A program made the translations under genes and the position numbers. The notes beneath the pieces were generated by a model that was not told where the DNA came from, ran no database searches, and saw only the letters and a list, made by a program, of their open reading frames with translations. Shown piece after piece: positions 22,401 through 44,005 of a stretch of 64,000 nucleotides of DNA. The first letter of the stretch is position 1; each line of letters opens with the position of its first letter. The stretch comes from Cheilinus undulatus (taxonomy: Eukaryota; Chordata; Actinopteri; Labriformes; Labridae), in assembly GCF_018320785.1 (NCBI RefSeq), contig NC_054884.1:22073667-22137666 (forward strand). Reading direction: 5' to 3'.

Positions 22401-23918
22401 GGATAATGCTTCATAATAATAATTACAATTTTCAACTTTATTCTCACCATTTCTACTTTTTCTTGAAGTTTAAAATGGGAAAACATTTTCTTCTTCTCTT
22501 TTTTTGCCCCTCCTAATCGTCTTCGATATTTAAGCCTCACTCTCAATAGTTTTGCTTGTTTATTTTTTCACTGTAATGATTTCATCAACATTTTGACTTC
22601 ATTCCTAATATTCTGACTTTATTCTCAACATTTTTATTTTATTCTCATATTTTCATTAAAACTTTTGATCTTGTTCTCAAGTTTTACAATTTTTTCTTGC
22701 AATTTAGCCTTCTTTTCATTTCCACATTATTCTCAACATTTCAGTTTTTCCTGAAAATTGTGACTTTATTTTTAAGATTTAAACATTTATGTCAATATTT
22801 TGGCATTATCTTTGACATTTTCACTTCTATTCTGAACATTTCAACTTTATTCTTGAAATTTAAACTTTCTTCTCAGCATTTGCACTCTTGTCTCAATCAA
22901 TCTCATTATTCACAAAAACTTTCACTTTATCCTAGACAGTGCATTTTTTCTCAAAATTATAACTTTTTCATTAAAAAATTGACTTAGAGATTAAAATTTC
23001 ATCATTTTGAAAATTTCAGCATTCAAACTCTTTTATTAAAAATTTACACAAATTTATTTAAACATTTTTCCTTAAAATTTTAAATGTACACATTTGTATG
23101 TAAATGTTATTAATGTTTTTCACAGAATTTCAGTCTTTTCTCTTAATTGTATTTAGAATTCCTTCTTGAAATTCCAACTTTTTTTCAATTCTTGATTTTA
23201 TTTGCGACATTTAGACATTATTCTCAACAAGTCAACTTTTTTCTTGAAATTCAAACTTTCACTCCCATTATTCCAACTTTATTCTTGACATTTTGACTTT
23301 ATTCATAACATTTGTACTCTTTCTTTTCTGAACCTCTTCAACATTGAATCAAAATTTTGATATTATTCTTAAGTTTGAAGGCCATTTAATTTTATCCTTA
23401 AAATATCAACATTTTTCTTTACATTTCAACTTTATTCTCAAAATTGTATACTTCAACTTAATTTTGAAAAATTCTTTATTTCAACATTTTGATAATTGTG
23501 TCAACAGTATGACTTTGTTGACTCAACATTTTGTCTTCATTCTTGACATTAAAGTGAAAAAAAAAAAAAATCCTCCAGTCTGTTTTGTTCCTCTCTCATG
23601 CCTGACTCTAACACACTTCCACACTAAAATGAATCATTTATACTAATATGAAGAGGAAGCCTGTCACCACAAAGATCAACTGTGTAAAATCAAATCTTAC
23701 ATATGACACCCTCCTGAAATGACACAAAAAAACAGTGGAGAAAAAGTCAGTAATAATCATAGACTTATATATATTATTAATTAATATCTTCACTTTACTA
23801 AATATCATTGCTAAAATGCTTATATATGATCAAAAGTCTTGAAAAAACTTACATTTGCTTCATTGTGGTGGACACAGAGCAAACACAGACCGATGAGTAG
23901 GACCCTTGCAACCAGCAT
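10459..23918 (-). CDS. habp2: Hyaluronan-binding protein 2-like serine protease, copy 1
   Basis: Thirteen exons, high to low: 23853-23918, 23701-23713, 21737-21823, 21533-21643, 21108-21227, 20540-20656, 17642-17813, 15068-15159, 14719-14968, 14493-14635, 13990-14127, 10741-10883, 10459-10614. They join into 535 codons; human HABP2, from memory, is about 560. Order: 22-codon signal peptide; acidic segment ending [12 protein letters not shown] modules about 56-92, 93-132 and 133-171, each with six Cys; kringle about 172-259 with all six Cys and an Asp-x-Asp in PDGDNRPW; Pro-rich linker; trypsin domain. The activation site is SR-IHGG (about Arg293-Ile294), the triad His341, Asp389, Ser487, with the S1 Asp in VDSCQGDSGGP. 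This order fits HABP2, not HGFA (extra fibronectin modules), tPA or uPA. It is expected to be secreted plasma zymogen, cut to two chains joined by the CGR cysteine. AATAAA (minus) is at 10,392-10,397. The tandem copies make it a paralogue rather than a certain single orthologue. Confidence 0.9.
11310..11602 (-). mobile_element. Tc1-like transposase fragment
   Basis: Minus-strand translation gives [14 protein letters not shown], then [20 protein letters not shown] and ARQKSLLS, typical of the DNA-binding helix-turn-helix region of fish Tc1-like transposases. It is truncated, with no catalytic part alongside. It lies in the last-but-one intron of HABP2-like copy 1. Confidence 0.7.
11792..13874. 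mobile_element. Degenerate hAT-like element with CAGTGGTTCCCAA ends
   Basis: The left end begins CAGTGGTTCCCAAACTGG and the right end finishes GTTGGGAACCACTG, an inverted pair of at least 13 bases. Near 12,478-12,710 the plus strand shows a broken BED-finger transposase N-terminus (ATGGATAAATATTTAGG and a PKCVVC-like segment), supporting a hAT/ZBED origin. A short inverted-repeat element at 12,751-13,304 is nested inside. Copies 2 and 3 keep only the right end (near 31,120-31,135 and 51,106-51,122), so the insertion predates the gene duplications. Confidence 0.6.
12751..13304. mobile_element. Foldback MITE nested in the hAT-like element
   Basis: It starts GTTAAAGGGATACTTCAACA and ends with the near-complement TGTTGAAGTGTCCCTTTAAC; the pairing extends through TTTTGGCAAATT. 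Internally, GTGACCTGTACATTCACCAC (about 12,849) is mirrored by GTGAATGTGCAGGTCAC (about 13,058), so much of the element can fold back on itself. No coding. Confidence 0.75.
15400..15640. repeat. Dispersed teleost repeat ('GTGCAAAGTGTGAAGAAAAT' family)
   Basis: Two tandem-like modules carry GTGCAAAG.CTGAAGAAAAT followed by CCTCAAAG...CTTGAGATAT. Related copies lie at about 17,490-17,600, 34,330-34,600 and 53,110-53,380. No coding capacity. It is common in fish genomes but I cannot assign it to a named family. Confidence 0.55.
15719..16960 (+). mobile_element. LINE reverse transcriptase 3' fragment (L2/Rex1-like)
   Basis: The plus strand encodes [34 protein letters not shown] and the catalytic [12 protein letters not shown] motif of a non-LTR reverse transcriptase. 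After frame breaks from about 16,320, [20 protein letters not shown] and [10 protein letters not shown] are recognisable near 16,660-16,760, the usual C-terminus of fish L2/CR1/Rex1-like LINEs. It is 5'-truncated and inactive. It sits in the intron between the two kringle exons of HABP2-like copy 1. Confidence 0.8.
17165..17350. repeat. Dispersed repeat, second copy of the 8,160 family
   Basis: Shares ACGACTTTTGT.GTTTTTGA, the CACTTTAGCAGCCTCCACAC stretch and CATAATTGCACCGGCCTCTT with 8,300-8,470 in the same orientation. It contains a short CTT run near 17,217. Intronic in HABP2-like copy 1. Confidence 0.65.
18365..18932 (-). mobile_element. Tc1-like transposon, internally deleted
   Basis: The minus strand from 18,892 encodes the transposase N-terminus: [20 protein letters not shown], then [19 protein letters not shown] and the GRPRK hook. 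The frame then jumps to sequence of the C-terminal half (about 18,400-18,490). The outer end GCGAATACTTTTGGCAGTAC at about 18,909-18,928 looks like a terminal repeat. The catalytic core is missing, so it is inactive. It lies in intron 6 of HABP2-like copy 1. Confidence 0.8.
19375..19470. repeat. Dispersed repeat, partial copy of the 8,160 family
   Basis: AGAGGGTGATTGGAGGAACG and GTTCTGTC, followed by a diverged ATGACAGGCCAATTACAG stretch, correspond to 8,158-8,230. Only the left module of the family is present. Confidence 0.5.
19700..20230. repeat. Dispersed repeat, inverted copy at 24,755-25,270
   Basis: Segments such as AGCTTTCAGTGTTGCCCTC, CAACAGCTTTCTGTACAAC and ACAGAGCCATGTATAGAGC appear as reverse complements near 24,780-25,200. 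The two copies face each other about 5 kb apart across the 5' half of HABP2-like copy 1. The family is probably a non-autonomous DNA transposon; no terminal repeats were defined. Confidence 0.65.
22560..23560. repeat. Degenerate TTCTCAACATTTTGACTTTA array, intron 2 of copy 1
   Basis: About 1 kb of imperfect units of roughly 20-22 bases built from TTCTCAACATTT and TTGACTTTA. On the gene's sense strand this is purine-rich (AAAGTCAAAATGTTGAGAA). The same array fills intron 2 of the other two copies, so it predates the duplications. Chance reading frames here are meaningless. Confidence 0.85.
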
Positions 23919-24030
23919 GGCTCCGTGTAGGACTGTCAGCGCAGTGTGGCAGACTGAAGATCAAGTGATTGACTTTGATTCCCAAAATGACCGGAATATC
24001 CCATGCAGCTGTCAATTTTTATCCAGCCGC
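23919..24030 (-). promoter_or_regulatory. Proximal promoter/5' UTR of HABP2-like copy 1
   Basis: About 110 bases upstream of the start codon are conserved with the other two copies (for example CTTCAGTCTGCCACACTG on the minus strand). An A/T box at 23,973-23,980 reads AATCAAAG here but AATAAAAG in copies 2 and 3. A second candidate, GGATAAAAATTG, lies further upstream. Promoter identity is inferred from position and conservation only. Confidence 0.45.
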
Positions 24031-24164
24031 ATCGATCATGTAGGAGTTTGTGTATTTTAGGACTTTGCTATCTTGTGTACATTGTGGTTTCATTTATTTA
24101 ACCTTGTCTTTCATGCAGGCTGCCTTAGCACTCCTCTTTAGAGTAACCTGTTTTGTTCTCTGTA

Positions 24165-24475
24165 TGGTATTGTAACATTGTCTGTGGTTATCTGTGGTGG
24201 TTACCACTTTGGGAACAGATTTGTCTCTGTTTGACTGAAATATGGCAACAACCCAATGACTTTTCTCAACTTCATGACTCCCCTTCTCCAGGGTTTGTTT
24301 ACATTTGTCAACCCCGTGGCTCAGGTCATGGAGGAGGTCTCGCGATAATTCACCATGAGAAGTTGAAAGGCTGGTGTCCGTGCCTGCCTTCAGAACTTTG
24401 GAACATGTCATGTGTAAACTGTCTGAACTAATTCCCCCCATTATTGCTGCAATTTCCTGCCTCCTAAACCACACA
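24165..24475 (+). mobile_element. LINE endonuclease fragment (L2/Rex1-like)
   Basis: Translation gives LCLTEIWQQPNDFSQLHD, PSPGFVYICQPRGSGHGGGL and AIIHHEKLKG, the N-terminal part of an APE endonuclease domain from a fish LINE, plausibly the same group as 15,719-16,960. Truncated at both ends. It lies in the upstream flank of HABP2-like copy 1. Confidence 0.75.
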
Positions 24476-24754
24476 ATGACTTTTTAAATGATTTTGCTGA
24501 TCTCTTCACTCTGAAAAGAATGACCCATATGTGATACTTATGTCAAAATGCAAACAAAAACTCAAGGAGCACAAACAAAGGAGCAGGCATCGCAACTGCA
24601 AAACTAAGAAGCGAGAGCAGGTGTCTGATTACTAAGAGAAAAAACAGGAAATGTATACTAAAAGATTTTCAAAATTCATGGATAAATAATTGTTTGCAAA
24701 ATCTGAATTGTACTCCTGATGTGATTTTTTTTTCTTTTGCTTCCATCACAATTT

Positions 24755-25270
24755 GTGGCTAACCACTGAGGTCAGCCCTACACATGGGTCTGTATGTGAC
24801 ATACTCTACTTTCAGAGCCATACATACAGAGTTGCACTATGGGCAGGGTTTAGTTGTACAGAAAGCTGTGGGTAATGGTTTCCTCCACTGCAGTGATTAC
24901 CTCAGATAAAGCTTTAGCCACGTGTCGGTTTAACTGGAACTAGACCACATTTCTGTATGAAATAAAACAATAAAACAACCCTAAACGCTTTTTATGTTCT
25001 GAGAGGTGTTTTCACTCTTCTGCTGACCTGCTTTGGCATGACTTTGTGATAGTTACAGGCTAACTCTTTGAATATATGCTTGTATACAATGGCTGTAGTG
25101 GAGTGATTAGCTTGGAATTAGCCACGGAGGCACTTTGGTCTGCACTGGACAGCGTGCCTTCATTAAAACAAGGGCAGGGAGCAACACTGAAAGCTTTCTT
25201 TGACAGAAAAGATGTTTTCACTCTTCTCCCAGACAGCGAATTTTCTCACAGAATCTGCCCCATTGAATGC
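24755..25270. repeat. Inverted partner of the 19,700-20,230 repeat
   Basis: Reverse complement of much of 19,700-20,230: GTGGCTAACCACTGAGGTCA, TACAGAAAGCTGTGGGTAA and GAGCAACACTGAAAGCTTTC all have mirrored matches there. Intergenic, with no coding evidence. Confidence 0.65.
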
Positions 25271-25712
25271 ATCTATTAATGTCCAATCAGGTTTAAGAAC
25301 AAACAACGAGGATGTGGATTAAATTTCTGTGAGCACCAGACTGCTGGAGAGTGGCAGTCATTAACACTGGGATGCATAAACACGCTACCGAGGATAATTT
25401 CATTTGCATTCACAAATTACGAGGTCATAAACAAAAACGAATTGCCGTGTTTGGCACCTGAAGTTGCACAAAGAACAGTAAGTTGGGCTGATACCTGTTG
25501 TGAGGTAATGCTTTGGGTAACTTTAGCTTAGCATCCATTTTATGCAACAGTAAATGTTCACTTGTAAAATCATTGTGGCTAGAAACTGTGACACTGGAAT
25601 TAAGTTAGCTGAAGTCAATTATAAAGCTAAAGGTGATGTAAATAACCTGATGTGAGTGTGTTGCAGGTGTGTTTATTTTGGTTTCTGGACAAACTAATGT
25701 ACTTATTATGTA

Positions 25713-26095
25713 TTTAAAGGTGCAGTGTGTAATATTTAGCCTATTAGCATTTAGCAAAACAAGCTTGGTTAAAATGAAACATAACATTTATAAGTAGACT
25801 GATCTAAATTAGTGCTGACATCTGATAACACATTTTTTAAATTTATGTTTTAAATTAACCCAGAATAAGCCTTTTATTCATACATAGGGAGGGTCCCCTC
25901 CAAGGAAGCTGCCATCTTGGATTTTTGCATTTTGGCTGTTTCTATGGTACCATAGAAGGAACCAAATAACAGTTAAGCATGTATTGATTTTTAAACTTCA
26001 CTGGTTCCCACAGTTATCACCAGAGAAATGAGCATCACACTCCAGAATTGACTGTTAGATGTTGATAGTCCCATTTTTACACACTGTACCTTTAA
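25713..26095. mobile_element. MITE with TTTAAAGGTGCAGTGTGTAA ends
   Basis: The left end TTTAAAGGTGCAGTGTGTAA is mirrored at the right by TTACACACTGTACCTTTAA, a near-perfect terminal inverted repeat about 380 bases apart. No coding. This end sequence is very common among short non-autonomous elements in fish. Confidence 0.8.
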
Positions 26096-26099
26096 GAAG

Positions 26100-27430
26100 T
26101 CAATGTAAGATCAGCAAAGCTTATTTGAATTGTATTCTTTAATTAAAAGCACATGCCACAAAGTGTTGCACAAGCAAGGAGCAAAAAAGTTCAACACTTT
26201 TATGTAAGCAGACACAGTTTAAATGAAACAGGCAAACTAAATAAACATAAAAATCTAATCAAAATTGTTAAAAAACAATAATAATAGCAGTGGATTACTA
26301 TAATTGTTGTTTTTATTATGCAGAAACTGTGTAATATATCAAATTAGCTTAGATGTAGCAAGCTTTCTAATTTTTAATCTCTTTGGTGTAGCTTTTGTGT
26401 CTTTTAATTTATTTTTTCATCATAACTAGTGGCTTACACAGTATTTTTAAAAGTTTTTTGCTGTATGTATAATGTTATATTATAATAATAATAAACTTTA
26501 TTTATAGAGCACTTTTCAAAATCCATGTTATAAAGTTCTTTATGACAAAACCAAACAGTTTATTATGAATATTTCCAAAGGGTCCAACTAGTTACTTTCC
26601 TTTCCACCATGTAGAAAAGGAAGACAGATTAATAGATTGTTACATTGTTGAAATGGCATTTTATTTGGTAAACAGTGCTTGTGACGGAAAAAATGTTCCT
26701 CCAATAACCTTCTAAAGATTTCCTGACAAGTCTTGCCCTTCCCAAATGCTTTCTATGGTTGCATTCCCAGATGATTGTGAAATATATTTATGATTGTGTG
26801 TATATATGACTCACCTCCAGACTCCCATAAGGCAGAGCCATTGCAAAGTATCAGCACATGATGATGGTGGGGGAACGTGGAATCCTACTGGATAAACAAT
26901 TAGCATGCAAACTTTCATGCAAGTTTTCTAAAACTTTTTTTTCTTTAGCTTTAGGTTCACAGAGGTGTCAACACTGACGCCATGGAGGTCCTTCACATCG
27001 AGGGGAGGAAGACCTCATCTTCTTCACTAGCTGTTGTTCAGAACTCAGTGCAGATGTTATGCAGGTCAGGTAAAGCTGTTGTGACAAAGGACGCTTAGAT
27101 CATGGATTTTTTCCTTTTATGATGAAAGTTTTTAAGATTGTCACTTTCATGAAGTGTGGTTGAATTTTACCAAATGGATGAAAATACAGATGCAAGCTTT
27201 GATGAAATGACTGTTGTGTTGCAAAAAACGCCTAACTGATGTGAAACACAGCTCATTTCATCTTCTGCTTCCAGTGCCGCTTAAGTGGCAGCCTGTTACA
27301 GCAGCTCTGTCTTTTTCCTGTTTTATAACTGTTTTAACCTATTTTGCCTTTTTTACTCCGTGTTTTTTTTTTTTGTTAAATCATAGCCTTGGGCTCCTCC
27401 AAGATTTAAACATGGACATGCAACTTTTGG
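26100..27430. other. Intergenic stretch, no gene recognised
   Basis: AT-rich DNA. A short ATAATAATAATAAACTTTAT motif followed by TATAGAGCACTTTTCAAAA (about 26,480-26,522) is the familiar tail of a common fish retroelement repeat. A low-complexity T run lies near 27,363. Nothing else is assignable. Confidence 0.4.
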
Positions 27431-27439
27431 GCGTACTGG

Positions 27440-29541
27440 TGTGAAAACATCGGGAGACCCCTTCAGCCATGGCTCTATTGTTTACACCCGTGAACAGCTG
27501 ATCACGCTGTGTCGACCCCAGATTCCCCCAGCACAGATGCCAGACAGGAGGATAAGGGGATGCAGATCCGGTGCAAAGTGCTGGGAGAGAAAAAGATGGT
27601 ACAAACCATCTGTGCCATCTGTAATCATCATCTGACCTTAATAAAATGGAGGAGCTGGCCTTGCTTATCAGGCTGCAGAGGGAGTAGAGATTATGCTGTT
27701 CGTACTTAATGAACTGACACAGAACGCACACGTTACTTTGGAAGGATTCCAACTAGTCTGTCTGAACTGGAACGTCAGGGAGAGTGGTAAGAGGAAAATA
27801 GGGGGAATAGCGGTGTTTGTTAATGAGAGATGTGGAGCTGCTGGCTGTGGGCATGAGGGAGTTTTCCTAAGTCATCGCGATGACTGTTTACATCCTTCCC
27901 TCGGCTGATGCTGCTGCAGCCTGTGAACTCATCCACAGTGTAGTGTCTCAGCAACAAACTGTGCAACTCCAGGCTCATTCTCATCTCTGGAGACTTTAAT
28001 CATGCTTCTCTATCTTTCACTCTCCCTACCTTCACCCAATATGTGGACTTTTACATCAGGGACAATAAAACTTTGGACTTACTGTATGCAAACACTAAAG
28101 TTGATACATTTAGCTCATAACCCCTCCCATGCTGGGCTGCTTCACCAACACTGACTGGGATGTGCTGTGCAGCCCACATGGAGAGGACACTGACAGCCTG
28201 ACCCACTGCATCACGGATTATTTTAATTTCTGTGTTGAGAACACCGTACCCACCAGGAAAGTTCCGTGTTTCTCCTACAACAAACCCTGAGTGATCCCTG
28301 AGCTGAAAACCCTGCTGCTGGAGAAGAGGAGGGTTTTTACATCTGGGGACAAAGAGGAGCTGAGGAGGGTGCAGAGGGAGCTCAGGAAGAAAATGAGGGA
28401 AGGCAAGGCCGAGATGGAGGAGTAGCTCCTTCTGAACAACATGAGGGGGTCTTGAATGGTCTGAAGAACATCTCAGACCACAGCAAAGGCTGTTGGAGGG
28501 GCCCTGAAGCAGAGACAGGGAGTGAGCAAACAAACAAAATTTGTTCCTTAATAGATTTAATTCTGCCCCCCCCCCCCACACACACACACGCCCACCCCCC
28601 CCCACACATACACACACACACACACACTCCATCAGAGCGGATCAGGTGAGGAAGATGAAGGCTGCAGTACTTGATGGTATCAGCCCCAGACTCCTGAAGG
28701 ACTGCGCTGACCAGCTCTGCCTGGTTCGTCAGGTCATCTTCAGTCTGAGCCTGTGTCTGGAGAAGGTCCTGTCACTGTGAAAGACTTCCTGTGTCGGCCC
28801 CTTAGACTCCACACCCCAGAGCTCAACTATTTCAGACCTGTGGCCCTCACCTCTCACCTGATGAAGACTCTGGAGAAGATCATCGTCAGCAACATCCACC
28901 CCCTGGTGAGCTCCAGCCTGAAACCCCTGCAGTTCACCTACCAACCGGACATGTGGGTGGATGACTTCATCAGGTGAAATTTGCTCTAAAACTCATAAAC
29001 ATGTGTGTACATAGATGTATGTATGTGTATATGCTGATGTGTATGTAGATATGTAGATATATCTACAAGCAAGTACAAGAACACTTGTATATAAACTCCC
29101 ACAGTCCAAAAGTTGCTGCAGTCACCTTCCTAGGTGTGTGTTTGTTTGTGTTTTTTTTTTGTTGTTGTTGTTTTTTTTTTGCATCAAACTGTAAGGGAAA
29201 GTTGTTATTATTTTCAGATGTATAATGTTACCTGGATTTTTAGTCCCTCTTTCACATCAACACCATACACACTGTGTGCATTCTTATTTATAATGTTGTC
29301 TTGCCCTTCCACAAGCAAAGGTGTACATGTTAATATGTAAGTATTCTGTTATTGATAACTAATATTGTTGTTGTTATTATTGCAACTTTTTTGGTTTTAT
29401 TGTGATTAAGTATCGTGCGCACTTGTTTTTTCTTACTTTTGTTAAATATTGCTCATTACTATCACTCTCTTGTTGAGCTGCTGTAATAACCAAATTTACC
29501 CCAATGGGGGATCAATGAAAGTTTATCTTATCTTATTTAGG
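27440..29541 (+). mobile_element. Degenerate APE/RT LINE with TTATCTTATCTTA tail
   Basis: Broken plus-strand frames give endonuclease-like pieces at about 27,480-28,080 (including FQLVCLNWNV and VYIPP-like segments) and a reverse transcriptase N-terminal region at 28,750-28,970 (FRPVALTSHLMKTLEKIIVS, then LKPLQFTYQP). The 3' end near 29,500 reads CCCCAATGGGGGATCAATGA, then TTTATCTTATCTTA, a typical 3' terminus of this LINE type. Frames are interrupted, so it is inactive. The left edge of the recent segmental duplication lies inside it, at 28,333. Confidence 0.75.
28567..28626. repeat. C-rich and (CA)n simple repeat
   Basis: Poly-C followed by CA dinucleotides inside the LINE remnant. In unit B the corresponding place (about 48,625-48,642) is a pure C tract, showing rapid post-duplication change. 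Confidence 0.9.
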
Positions 29542-30101
29542 TTTATTATGAAGTAAAAAAGGAGATCAAAGAGGGTCAAGTAAGTTGAATAAAACAAGAT
29601 TCATCATGTTAGTTAAAAGGACTTTCAGTGTGAGTGTTGAGAAGGAAGACATTCAGGAAAACTTTATTGATAAGCTTGAATTTGAGGTATATTTAATTAT
29701 ATGTGAAAATACCAACAAAAATTCAAGTTGTTTCAGTTCAAAAGAGAGAGAACATCCAATGGAAAGTTTGCAGTTTGTTGTGAATAATACAGTAAGTGTG
29801 TTTAGAAGGAGCTGGAACTGAGATTGGGCGCAGGTATTGGTTTTCTATTATCATCATTAGACAACATGCAAGCACCATTGTTTTAGTGAAGTAAAACATA
29901 ATTTTCTAATGATGTTTGCAGATATAGTGCACAATTAGCAAGGCTTAGTGAGTAAGAAATGAAAGCCTAAAGGAGTTATGCGTGCTATGAGAGAACTAAT
30001 AACTCAAAGCTGGGCTGGTAGTAAATGCTTGGTTTTATTGATGATGAAATAAACAGATTTCTTTCAAGGCAATCAAAGCTGAAGTTGTTTCTTATTTCTG
30101 T

Positions 30102-41335
<11,234 letters not shown>

Positions 41336-41450
41336 GATTCTGTGTGGGACTGTCAGCACAGTGTGGCAGACTGAAGATTCAGTGATTGACTTTTATTCCC
41401 AAAAAGACCTGAATATCCCACGCAGCTGTCAATCTTTATCCAGCTGTATC
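41336..41450 (-). promoter_or_regulatory. Proximal promoter/5' UTR of HABP2-like copy 2
   Basis: Nearly the same as the upstream DNA of copy 3 and clearly homologous to that of copy 1. A TATA-like AATAAAAG (minus) lies at 41,390-41,397, about 55-60 bases before the start codon. GGATAAAGATTG lies further upstream. The transcription start is inferred, not shown. Confidence 0.5.
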
Positions 41451-43184
41451 AGTTATGTGGGAGTTTGTGTATTTTGGGACACTGCTATCTTGTGTACATT
41501 GTGGTTTCATTTATTTAACCTTGTCTTATGACAGTGTTTTTCCCTTCTGCATAATTACAGTCCCTGGAAGCAGGCTGCCTTAGAACTCTCTTGACTATGC
41601 TCAAGTTTCCATAGGCTAGTCGCCACTTGTCTTATTTGTGAAGCAAGTCTTTAATGAAAAAAAGAGATGCCCTACCCCTACCACCACAACCACCATTACC
41701 ACTTTCTCTTTACCACTCTCCAATAAAGCTCTGACTAGTAAAGAACGTGGGCAAACATTGTTTGCATAGTCTCTCCCATCTCAGCTGCTGAAGCTTTTAA
41801 CTCCTTCAGAGTAGTCAGAGGATGAGTATGGAAAAATCCTCACTGACATGGTACAATATATATTGGATATCTACTGGACCAAATTACGACACAGATATTG
41901 ATACTTTATTTTGCCACCCAATGAAAGGCAAGAGATTACTTTATGGAATTTGTGTGATTTATGTGTTAAGATACACCGGCCTCCTTTCCATATCCAACGT
42001 TCCACTGGCACCTTACAAAAATATTTCTACAAATCATTTATGATACCCAGACAGCTTTTATTCTCCCGCTGACTGTCAACACAGGTACACAAGTATTGAT
42101 TCAGGCACCGTTTAGGCACCGGTGCTGTATAAAAAGTATTGATTTAGCACCGGTATCAGAGAAATCAGAGAATGCGTGTGTCTAACTCGGTGCTTCGTGA
42201 GATTGGAATAACTGTTCTTGGTGGTGGACAAGTTTCCCGGTTCTTTTTCGTCATTTATCCCAAGGAGGGAAAAGTAATACTTGTATTTCCAAGACAGAGA
42301 GCTCACACCCGAGTGTTTAGCCATGATGTGTGTGCGCACTTCAGGGCCTGTTTTTGCTTGTGTGTTTCTGCAGAGGCTGTTCTCCGTCACAGGATGCTGA
42401 TGTGCTTAGGTTCCTGTCACGTCGTCCGCCGAGCCGGATGTTTTCTAACCTTCATCAACGAGTGTCGGCTGTAAAAGTAACGAGTAATGTGTGAGTTAAA
42501 TTCTCAATTATTGTGACGGCGGTAATGATTTAAAAAGAAACACGTTACACTTCTAGTTACCATAAAAACTAACAGAGTTACTGTAATGCGTTACTCCTAA
42601 CACTGGTACCCAGGTGATCCCCTTTTCACTTAGAATGAGACTACTAGCACCACTTGAATGGACCTCTGTTGAATTAGGTCAGTCACTTTAAAGGGGGTGA
42701 ATAAATGTAGTCACTTAATTAACCTCACATGTTTTTATTTGACATTATGACCATTTATATTATGTTGGGACATTTCATTGGTATGTCTATTTTGGAAACG
42801 TGCTAGAAAATGATGAGTAATGCAACCTTTGTTACAACAACACCCATAAATATGCTTATAATGGAAAATATTTTAATCTACTAACAAGAGCTTTCGTAAT
42901 GGTCAGGTTTGATTTTATGCAACTTTGTAAACCCACACAGACCAGAGGGTCAACTGAGGCAATTGAACTCATGACAGTGAGTGCCTTTTTTTTTTTTTTT
43001 TTGATAGATTATAGAAAAAACAGCATCAGAAGTAAGTGTAAGACTGTCTCTTGAGATTCAACTTTTTTTTGTTTTTGTGGTGTTACTTCACTAGATCACG
43101 GTTTCTTATAAAATCTAATTTTGTATTGACTAAGGGTGTACAGTGAACAAAGTCTGACTTCATATTTCATTTAAATCAGGCTGA

Positions 43185-44005
43185 AAGGTGCAGCATGTTG
43201 AGTTTTCACTCTAGAGTGTCTATATGGCACTGGCCTGGCTCGCAATGTCCATTCCAGTTCCTCCCAAAGGTGCTCTATGGGATTGAGATCAGGGCTCTGA
43301 CCAGTCAAGTTCTTCCACACAGAACTCACCAATCCATGTCTTTATAGTCCTTGCTTAGTGCACCTGGGGCACAGTCATGTTAGAATAGAAAAGGGCCCTC
43401 ACCAAAATGTCTTGGCATGCTTAAGCATTAAGATTGACCTTCACTGAAGATAAGGGGTCAAACCCTGAAAAACAGCTCCACTATTATCCCTCCTCCTTCA
43501 AACTTCACAGTTGGCACAATGCAGTCAGGTCAGATGATGTTCTCTTGGCATCCGCCAGACTCCCCCATCTGACTGCCAAAGATGCTTGATCACGCCACAG
43601 AACACGTTTCCACTGCTCCATAGTCCAGTGTCTGTGTGCTTTACACCAGTCCATCCCACGCATGGCATTGGACTTTGTGATCCATGGTTTGCATGCAGCT
43701 GCTTGGACCCATTCCATGAATCTCCCAACACAGTTTTTCTGCTTGCACTAATGCACTAATGAAAGTTCTGAAACTCTGCAGGTATGGAATCAGCAGAACG
43801 TTACAGTTACAGTTGACCAGTTGAGTACCACGCATGAAGTGACTGAGCTCTTCAGAAGGACACATTTTGTATCACAAATGTTTGCAAATGGAGACTGCAT
43901 AGCGAGGTGCTTAATTTTACACATCTGAGGCAACAGGTCTGATTGAAACACCTGAATTCAATAATTAACAGATGTGGCCAAATATTTTTGTCCATATAAT
44001 ATATC
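43185..44005 (-). mobile_element. Tc1-like transposon remnant in the inter-unit spacer
   Basis: Minus-strand frames give transposase segments MCPSEELSHFMRGTQLV (from 43,865), WCKAHRHWTMEQWKRVLWRD and related pieces down to about 43,250. The end GTGGCCAAATATTTTTGTCC at 43,975-43,994 is a typical outer terminal repeat of this Tc1 group. Several frameshifts make it inactive. Confidence 0.8.

Noticed and set aside
22697-23646. Phe-rich plus-strand frames in intron 2 (also at 39,673-40,642 and 58,514-60,463)
   Set aside because: They are translations of the TTCTCAACATTT array; composition and lack of conservation as protein argue against coding.
10459-23918. Alternative identity as tPA, uPA or HGF activator
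   Set aside because: Three EGF modules followed by one kringle and no fibronectin modules, plus an acidic N-terminal segment, match HABP2. tPA has a fibronectin module and two kringles, uPA one EGF, and HGFA two fibronectin modules.
28051-28632. Minus-strand frame of 193 codons containing a poly Cys/Val stretch
   Set aside because: It is antisense to the LINE remnant and its N-terminus is an artefact of the CA/TG microsatellite.
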